This document shows, in pieces, positions 59,428 through 64,000 of a DNA stretch of 64,000 bases (its first letter is position 1; each line of letters starts with the position of its first letter). The position numbers were made by a program, and so were the translations under genes. Under the pieces are notes generated by a model, which saw nothing but the letters and a program-made list of their open reading frames with translations, was not told the origin of the DNA and made no database searches. This DNA is from Nitrobacteraceae bacterium AZCC 2146 (GTDB lineage Bacteria; Pseudomonadota; Alphaproteobacteria; Rhizobiales; Xanthobacteraceae). The stretch spans positions 4,278,001-4,342,000 of the forward strand of contig JBAGRP010000001.1 of assembly GCA_036924855.1 (NCBI GenBank), in the 5' to 3' direction.

Positions 59428-60615
59428 TGTGCGTGCAATTACCCGACAGATTTCGATGGCGCGAACCAAACCGCTTTCACAATCAGGATTGCGCGTTACG
59501 CAATGTCGCTTGTACGACACGGTGGGAACAGAAGATGTCGACGATGCGGTGTCAATCGACGTTCTTCTTCACCCGCGCTCGATTCGAAAATAGCAACAGC
59601 GTTGCGCCACCATGCTGAGTCCCGTGTCTAGGGTTACCCTGACTCAACGCACAGGAAAAAACGCGCACGTCTAATCACTTATCGGCATAGCGAGGCGCAG
59701 CACTTTGAAAACGCATTGCCGCCGCCGTGAATCGTAAACGAATTATGAATTTATTTTTTGCCGCCAGCCGATTTGCAATCGCGTCGTCACATTTCGATTC
59801 AGCGCGTTGATTCAAAACCTTGTCGCTTCGCCGTGGAAATCGCGGCGCGATGCCGGGTTTGCAAATGCGGTTTTCGCGAGGCATCCGAAAAATCATTCCG
59901 TTGCGAGAACTGGGCCTTGGTGTATTTCTTAATCGTTCGCGGCGCCCGCGGTTCTTCAGATCAGCGCGATTTAAGAACCGGGGCGGACATGCAAATCAGC
60001 GGCGGTGTGCAGGTTAGCGACGCTTTCCAAGCTTTAGTTGGGCTGCAGCTCATAGCAATGTGAGAACGGTTGTTCTGTGTCAAAATTTCTCAAAGGCGCT
60101 CGGGCTTCGAGCGCTTTACAAAAAAGAGAGATGGGCGCCGGCCAACCGCAGCCAGACGAGCCGAAGGCGAAGGGAATAAGCGGGCAGACGAGCGGGCAAG
60201 ACGACACGGCGATGTAATGCGGAGCGGCTTTGGCCGTTGAGGCGTTGCAGACTGAATTTGGAACACTTTTGGGATGACAGCTTGCAGCGGGCAACCGCGG
60301 CGAGTGGGGGAGGCTTTATGCTCAATACAACCACCACAGCATTTCATCACGTGCGATCTTTGACTGATGCCGTCTTGAAGGCGCGCGCCTGCGCGCGACC
60401 CACTGCCCGCGCTCCCGACCGGCCGTTGAGTACACGCTGACCTCGCGGAGACTTCCTTTCCACCATCGCTGACCGGACCGCGGCGTTTCGCCGAGCGGCT
60501 GGTCTATGCCCGGAAACGAAGATTCATCCGAGGTCGCACCGCGCATGAAACCGCGCGGACATCTCACCGGCAACGTTAGGCCGCCTATCAATTCAATCGG
60601 AAGAGTCGTCAGAAA
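59428..60615. other. 1.2 kb rpsT-dnaA intergenic region, possible origin or dnaA control region
   Basis: This is the longest gene-free stretch. It holds an AT-rich run at 59729-59760 (ending AATTTATTTTTTG), a 7-bp stem hairpin GCGCTCG-GGCTT-CGAGCGC at 60096-60114 followed by TTTACA, and a 40-codon ORF with a strong ribosome site at 60318. I find no consensus DnaA boxes (TTATCCACA or its complement), so I do not call it oriC; the dnaA promoter must lie in its right half. Confidence 0.5.
60318..60440 (+). CDS. possible small leader ORF upstream of dnaA
   Basis: ATG at 60318 is preceded by GGGGGAGG at about four to five bases' spacing, one of the best ribosome sites nearby, and opens 40 codons (MLNTTTTAFHHVRSLTDAVL, then an Arg/Ala/Pro-rich tail). 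The second half is low-complexity and could be chance. It lies 175 bases before dnaA. No family recognised. Confidence 0.35.
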   Translation: MLNTTTTAFHHVRSLTDAVLKARACARPTARAPDRPLSTR

Positions 60616-62046
60616 ATGTCAAACATGGAACAGGATCGCTGGTCTCGCGTGAAGGGTCGGCTTCGGTCGAGCGTCGGCGAAGACGTCTACTCCAGCTGGT
60701 TCGCGCGGATGGATCTGGAAAGTGTGCAGGACGAGAGCGTCCACCTTTCGGTCCCGACCCGGTTCCTGAAGAGCTGGATCCAGGCGCATTATGCCGAACG
60801 CGTTCTGACCTGCTGGCAGGCCGAAATGCCTGAGGTGCACCGGGTCGATGTCACCGTGCGCACCGCAATGCGCTGCGCGCCGCCCGCCAAGGAAGCCCCC
60901 GCGCCGGTCGATAGCCGCCGCACCGAAGGCCGCGATGGCCGCGCCTCGTCGGAATTGCGCGCCACGGCGATCGCGCCGGTTTCGGCAAGCCATGAAGCGC
61001 TCGGCGGCTCGCCGCTTGATCCGCGCCTGACTTTCGGCAGCTTCGTGATCGGCCGCTCCAACACGCTGGCCCATGCCGCCGCGCGTCAGGTGGCGGAAGG
61101 CCGCCGCGGCGACAGCGTGATGTTCAATCCGCTTTACATCCATGCCGGCGTCGGCCTCGGCAAAACCCATCTGCTGCAGGCCGTGACCTGGGCCGGCAAT
61201 TCCGGCACCGAGCGCAAGGTGCTGTATCTCACCGCCGAGAAATTCATGTACGGCTTCGTCGCCGCGCTGAAGACGCAGACCGCGCTGGCCTTCAAGGAAG
61301 CGTTGCGCGGCATCGACGTGCTGGTGATCGACGATCTCCAGTTCCTGCAGGGCAAGACCACCCAGGCCGAGTTCTGCCACACGCTGAATGCGCTGATCGA
61401 CGCCGGCCGCCAGGTGGTGATCGCCGCCGACCGTCCACCATCCGATCTGGAGAGCCTCGACGAGCGGGTTCGCTCGCGGCTAGCCGGCGGCCTCGTGGTC
61501 GAAATGGGATCGCTCGGCGAAGAACTGCGCCTCGGCATTCTGAAATCCCGCGTCGCAGCGGCCCGCGCCCATCACGCTACGTTCGACGTGCCAGCACCGG
61601 TGCTGGACTATCTCGCCCGCACCATCACCCATAACGGCAGGGATCTCGAAGGCGCGATCAACCGCTTGCTGGCGCACAGCAAGCTCAACGCCACGCCGGT
61701 GACGCTGGAAATGGCCGAGCGCGAAGTGCGCGACCTGATCCGCCCGCAGGAGCCGAAGCGGATCAAGATCGAGGACATCCAACGCGTGGTGGCAAGACAG
61801 TATAATGTCAGCCGCTCCGACCTGCTGTCGTCGCGTCGCACCGCCAACGTGGTCCGCCCGCGCCAGGTCGCAATGTATCTAGCCAAGACGCTGACGCTGC
61901 GCTCGTTGCCCGAGATCGGCCGCCGCTTCGGCGGGCGCGATCACACCACGGTGCTGCATGCCGTCCGCAAGATCGAGGCGCTGGTCGGCAAGGACACCGC
62001 GCTGCAGGACGAGGTCGAATCGCTGAAGCGCCAGTTGCAGGAGTAA
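60616..62046 (+). CDS. dnaA: chromosomal replication initiator protein DnaA
   Basis: 476 residues in the standard four-domain plan. Domain I is 1-80 ([21 protein letters not shown]); a variable linker runs to about 130. The AAA+ domain has Walker A GVGLGKT at 178-184, Walker [10 protein letters not shown] at 235-243, and arginine-finger region VRSRLAGG. The DNA-binding domain ends with [16 protein letters not shown] (439 onward), which reads DnaA boxes. ATG at 60616, with an alternative Met at codon 4. Upstream AGTCGTCAGAAA gives a weak ribosome site. Confidence 0.96.
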   Translation: MSNMEQDRWSRVKGRLRSSVGEDVYSSWFARMDLESVQDESVHLSVPTRFLKSWIQAHYAERVLTCWQAEMPEVHRVDVTVRTAMRCAPPAKEAPAPVDSRRTEGRDGRASSELRATAIAPVSASHEALGGSPLDPRLTFGSFVIGRSNTLAHAAARQVAEGRRGDSVMFNPLYIHAGVGLGKTHLLQAVTWAGNSGTERKVLYLTAEKFMYGFVAALKTQTALAFKEALRGIDVLVIDDLQFLQGKTTQAEFCHTLNALIDAGRQVVIAADRPPSDLESLDERVRSRLAGGLVVEMGSLGEELRLGILKSRVAAARAHHATFDVPAPVLDYLARTITHNGRDLEGAINRLLAHSKLNATPVTLEMAEREVRDLIRPQEPKRIKIEDIQRVVARQYNVSRSDLLSSRRTANVVRPRQVAMYLAKTLTLRSLPEIGRRFGGRDHTTVLHAVRKIEALVGKDTALQDEVESLKRQLQE

Positions 62047-62444
62047 AGCAACAGCAGGAGTGCTGTTGACCCGGCAAGCGAGCTTGCGAGCGCTGAGCCC
62101 AAGGGGACCAAGTCCATAAATAGACTTGGTCCCAATCCCGGAGGATCGATACGCCGTGCTGCCTCGTTTAGGCACCAAGGGTAGAGATCTGCTTTCACAG
62201 CCAAATCGGCGTTATGGGGTCGCGGCGTTCGCCGGGACGCCCCGTGGGGTTTCCTCCCAAAACGTGGGGAACGGCGCCCCGTATCCCTTGCACTTCCCGC
62301 CTATCCACGTCACCTTGCGGACCCCCGCGGGATTGAGCAAAATCCGTTTTGATCGAGCTTGCGGGCGTCAATCGCCGCGGCGCCCGTCCGGGTGGCCCGG
62401 AACTTCCACCACACGACGTCGAATTGGATCGGGCGGGTTTTGCA
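62047..62444. other. dnaA-dnaN spacer with a strong dyad
   Basis: 398 bases. It contains a partial family 3 repeat (CCCGGCAAGCGAGCTTGCGAGC near 62071) and a perfect 11-bp dyad at 62104-62133. I see no convincing gene; the in-frame extension of dnaN back to 62349 lacks a ribosome site. Confidence 0.5.
62104..62133. repeat. perfect inverted repeat between dnaA and dnaN
   Basis: GGGACCAAGTC at 62104-62114 and GACTTGGTCCC at 62123-62133 pair perfectly around the eight-base AT-rich loop CATAAATA. There is no T-run after it, so it may be an operator or an RNA hairpin that attenuates read-through from dnaA to dnaN. Confidence 0.65.
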
Positions 62445-63563
62445 ATGAAGGTCACCGTCGAACGCGCGCAACTTTTGAAGTCGCTGAGCCACGTGCATCG
62501 CGTGGTCGAGCGCCGCAACACGATTCCGATCCTCGGCAACGTGCTGATCCGCGCCGAGAACGCCCGGCTGTCGCTGAAGGCCACCGACCTCGACCTCGAA
62601 GTCACCGAAACCCTCGCCGCCGAAGTCGGCACCGCCGGGTCCACCACCGTACCGGCACACATGTTCTACGACATCGTCCGCAAGCTGCCGGACGGATCTC
62701 AGATCGTCCTCGAAGCTGATGGCGATCGCTCGGTGATGGCAATCCGCGCCGGGCGCTCGCGTTTCACGCTACAGACCCTGCCGGAAAATGATTTTCCGGA
62801 TCTCGCCGCCGGCGAGATGACGCATTCGTTTGCGCTGCCGGCATCCGACGTCAAGCGCCTGATCGACCGCACGCAGTTCGCGATCTCCACCGAAGAGACC
62901 CGTTATTATCTCAACGGCATCTATTTACACGCCGCCGGCACTGCGACCGCCGCGACGCTGCGCGCCGTCGCCACCGACGGCCACCGCCTGGCGCAGATCG
63001 ACCTCAAGCTGCCGAAGGGCGCGGACGGCATGCCCGGCGTGATCGTGCCGCGCAAGACCGTCGGCGAAGTGCAGCGGCTCATTGAAGATGCCGAAGCCGA
63101 AGTCGGCATTGAGCTATCGCAGGGCAAAATCCGCTTCACCCTTTGCAATGTTGTACTGACCTCGAAACTGATCGACGGCACCTTCCCGGATTACGGCCGT
63201 GTGATTCCGCAGAACAACGACAAGGAACTGATCGTCGACAAGAAAGACTTTGAGGCCGCGGTCGATCGCGTCTCCACCATCTCCAGCGAACGCGGTCGCG
63301 CCGTCAAACTGGCACTGTCCGCGGGCAAGCTGATCCTGTCGGTGACCAATCCGGATTCCGGCAGCGCGACGGAAGAACTCGAAGTCGAATATGCCTCCGA
63401 CGCCCTCGATATCGGCTTCAACTCGCGCTACCTGCTCGACATCGCCGCCCAGATCGAAGGCGAAGTTGCCGTGCTGCGCCTGGCCGACCCCGGTTCGCCG
63501 ACCCTGGTGCAGGACAAGGATTCCAAAGGCGCGCTCTACGTGCTGATGCCGATGCGGGTGTGA
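62445..63563 (+). CDS. dnaN: DNA polymerase III beta subunit (sliding clamp)
   Basis: 372 residues, three clamp domains: KVTVERAQLLKSLSHVHRVVERRNTIPIL at the start, the middle FALPASDVKRLIDRTQFAISTEETRYYLNGIYLH, and the closing DSKGALYVLMPMRV with the M-P-M-R C terminus typical of beta clamps. It encircles DNA and tethers polymerase. ATG at 62445 begins the conserved sequence. It follows dnaA on the same strand and precedes recF by 165 bases. Confidence 0.95.
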   Translation: MKVTVERAQLLKSLSHVHRVVERRNTIPILGNVLIRAENARLSLKATDLDLEVTETLAAEVGTAGSTTVPAHMFYDIVRKLPDGSQIVLEADGDRSVMAIRAGRSRFTLQTLPENDFPDLAAGEMTHSFALPASDVKRLIDRTQFAISTEETRYYLNGIYLHAAGTATAATLRAVATDGHRLAQIDLKLPKGADGMPGVIVPRKTVGEVQRLIEDAEAEVGIELSQGKIRFTLCNVVLTSKLIDGTFPDYGRVIPQNNDKELIVDKKDFEAAVDRVSTISSERGRAVKLALSAGKLILSVTNPDSGSATEELEVEYASDALDIGFNSRYLLDIAAQIEGEVAVLRLADPGSPTLVQDKDSKGALYVLMPMRV

Positions 63564-63597
63564 GGCCCTTCTGTTCTCGAACAAGCTCACTAGATTG

Positions 63598-63713
63598 CGT
63601 CACGGCCGGGCCTGAGTACGAAGCACCTCTTCGCACAGATGTCCCGGCCATCCACGTCTTTGGACGCCGTTTCAAAGCAAGACGCGGATGCCCGGCGTAG
63701 AGCCGGGCATGAC
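63598..63713. repeat. dispersed palindromic repeat, family 5
   Basis: The stretch contains paired segments CCCGGCCATCCACGTCTT and AAGACGCGGATGCCCGG, plus GCCCGGC...GCCGGGC, giving a compound hairpin. It lies between dnaN and recF and would separate their transcripts. Confidence 0.65.
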
Positions 63714-63728
63714 GAAAGAATGGGGTTT

Positions 63729-64000
63729 ATGACCGCCTCCCGCATCCATCGCCTGACGCTAACGCACTTCCGCAACTATCGCGCGGCGACGCTGGAAACG
63801 CGTGGCGATGTCGTGGTGCTGATCGGCCCCAACGGCGCCGGCAAGACCAATTGCCTCGAGGCGATTTCCTTTCTCTCTCCGGGGCGTGGCCTGCGCCGCG
63901 CCACCCTCGACGATGTCGCCGATATCCAGGGCGATGGCTCCTGGGCGGTCTCCGCCGAAGTCGAGGGCGAAGTCGGCCTCGCCACACTTGGCACCGGCAT
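63729..64000 (+). CDS. recF: DNA replication and repair protein RecF, 3' end outside window
   Basis: The first 90 residues are visible: SRIHRLTLTHFRNYRAATLE followed by Walker A GPNGAGKT at 33-40 and NCLEAISFLSPGRGLRRA, the RecF N-terminal SMC-like ATPase start. It loads RecA at gaps with RecO and RecR. ATG at 63729; the upstream TGGGGTTT is a weak ribosome site. The dnaN-recF order supports a conventional dnaA region. Confidence 0.92.
   Translation, partial: MTASRIHRLTLTHFRNYRAATLETRGDVVVLIGPNGAGKTNCLEAISFLSPGRGLRRATLDDVADIQGDGSWAVSAEVEGEVGLATLGTG

Noticed and set aside
59758..60063. 101-codon open frame in the rpsT-dnaA gap with several cysteines
   Set aside because: It has no ribosome site, no recognisable fold and an unlikely composition.
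59428..60615. Call of oriC between rpsT and dnaA
   Set aside because: No consensus DnaA boxes were found by eye, and in several alphaproteobacteria the origin is not beside dnaA.

Overview
The window is high-GC DNA from an alphaproteobacterium, most likely of the Bradyrhizobium/Rhodopseudomonas/Afipia group. The support is the rpsT - dnaA - dnaN - recF order at the right-hand end, many branched-chain amino acid-type (Liv) ABC transporters, DUF3551 and GCG/CRN-type secreted proteins, orphan Bug receptors, and several families of dispersed palindromic repeats between genes. I see no tRNA, rRNA, CRISPR array, insertion sequence or prophage.

Layout. 1-6.5 kb: end of an LssY-type gene, a class V aminotransferase, an acyl-CoA ligase, a VOC protein, a frameshifted Bug receptor, a DUF3551 protein and a spermidine synthase-like methyltransferase. 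6.5-17.3 kb: the most interesting locus, an eight-gene minus-strand operon of substrate-binding protein, LivH, LivM, LivG, LivF, a hydantoinase-like amidohydrolase, a DUF917 protein and a urocanase paralogue. It is divergent from a 609-residue regulator made of two complete LysR-type units in one chain. The urocanase paralogue has lost several residues conserved in true urocanases. With DUF917 and the hydantoinase, it fits a catabolic route for an S-methyl-thioimidazole compound of the S-methyl ergothioneine / S-methyl thiourocanate type; this is inferred from family knowledge and is not proven. 17.5-27.2 kb: a small tandem-repeat secreted protein, a GMC oxidoreductase, two molybdopterin oxidoreductases, an old yellow enzyme and an MFS transporter. 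27.3-35.1 kb: a TTG-start small protein, a GST, a second Liv transporter with a Tat-type signal, and a DUF4126/flavoprotein disulfide reductase pair. 35.3-46.9 kb: a small membrane protein, an SDR, a CPA1 antiporter, a glycosyltransferase/ABC exporter/debranching-enzyme group, a PRC-barrel protein, an MFS transporter and an HD-GYP protein. 47-54 kb: an iorAB-type molybdenum hydroxylase, then a PQQ alcohol dehydrogenase with the aspartate pair of lanthanide-dependent enzymes, its cytochrome c, an unknown secreted protein and a PCuAC copper chaperone. Together these look like a periplasmic alcohol/aldehyde oxidation module. 54-58.8 kb: a dienelactone hydrolase, a second Bug receptor with two frameshifts, a polysaccharide-export lipoprotein, msrA and a small membrane protein. 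59.1-64 kb: rpsT, a 1.2 kb gap, dnaA, dnaN and the start of recF.

Substrate assignments are inferences from sequence motifs and remembered family knowledge. No database search or alignment was run.
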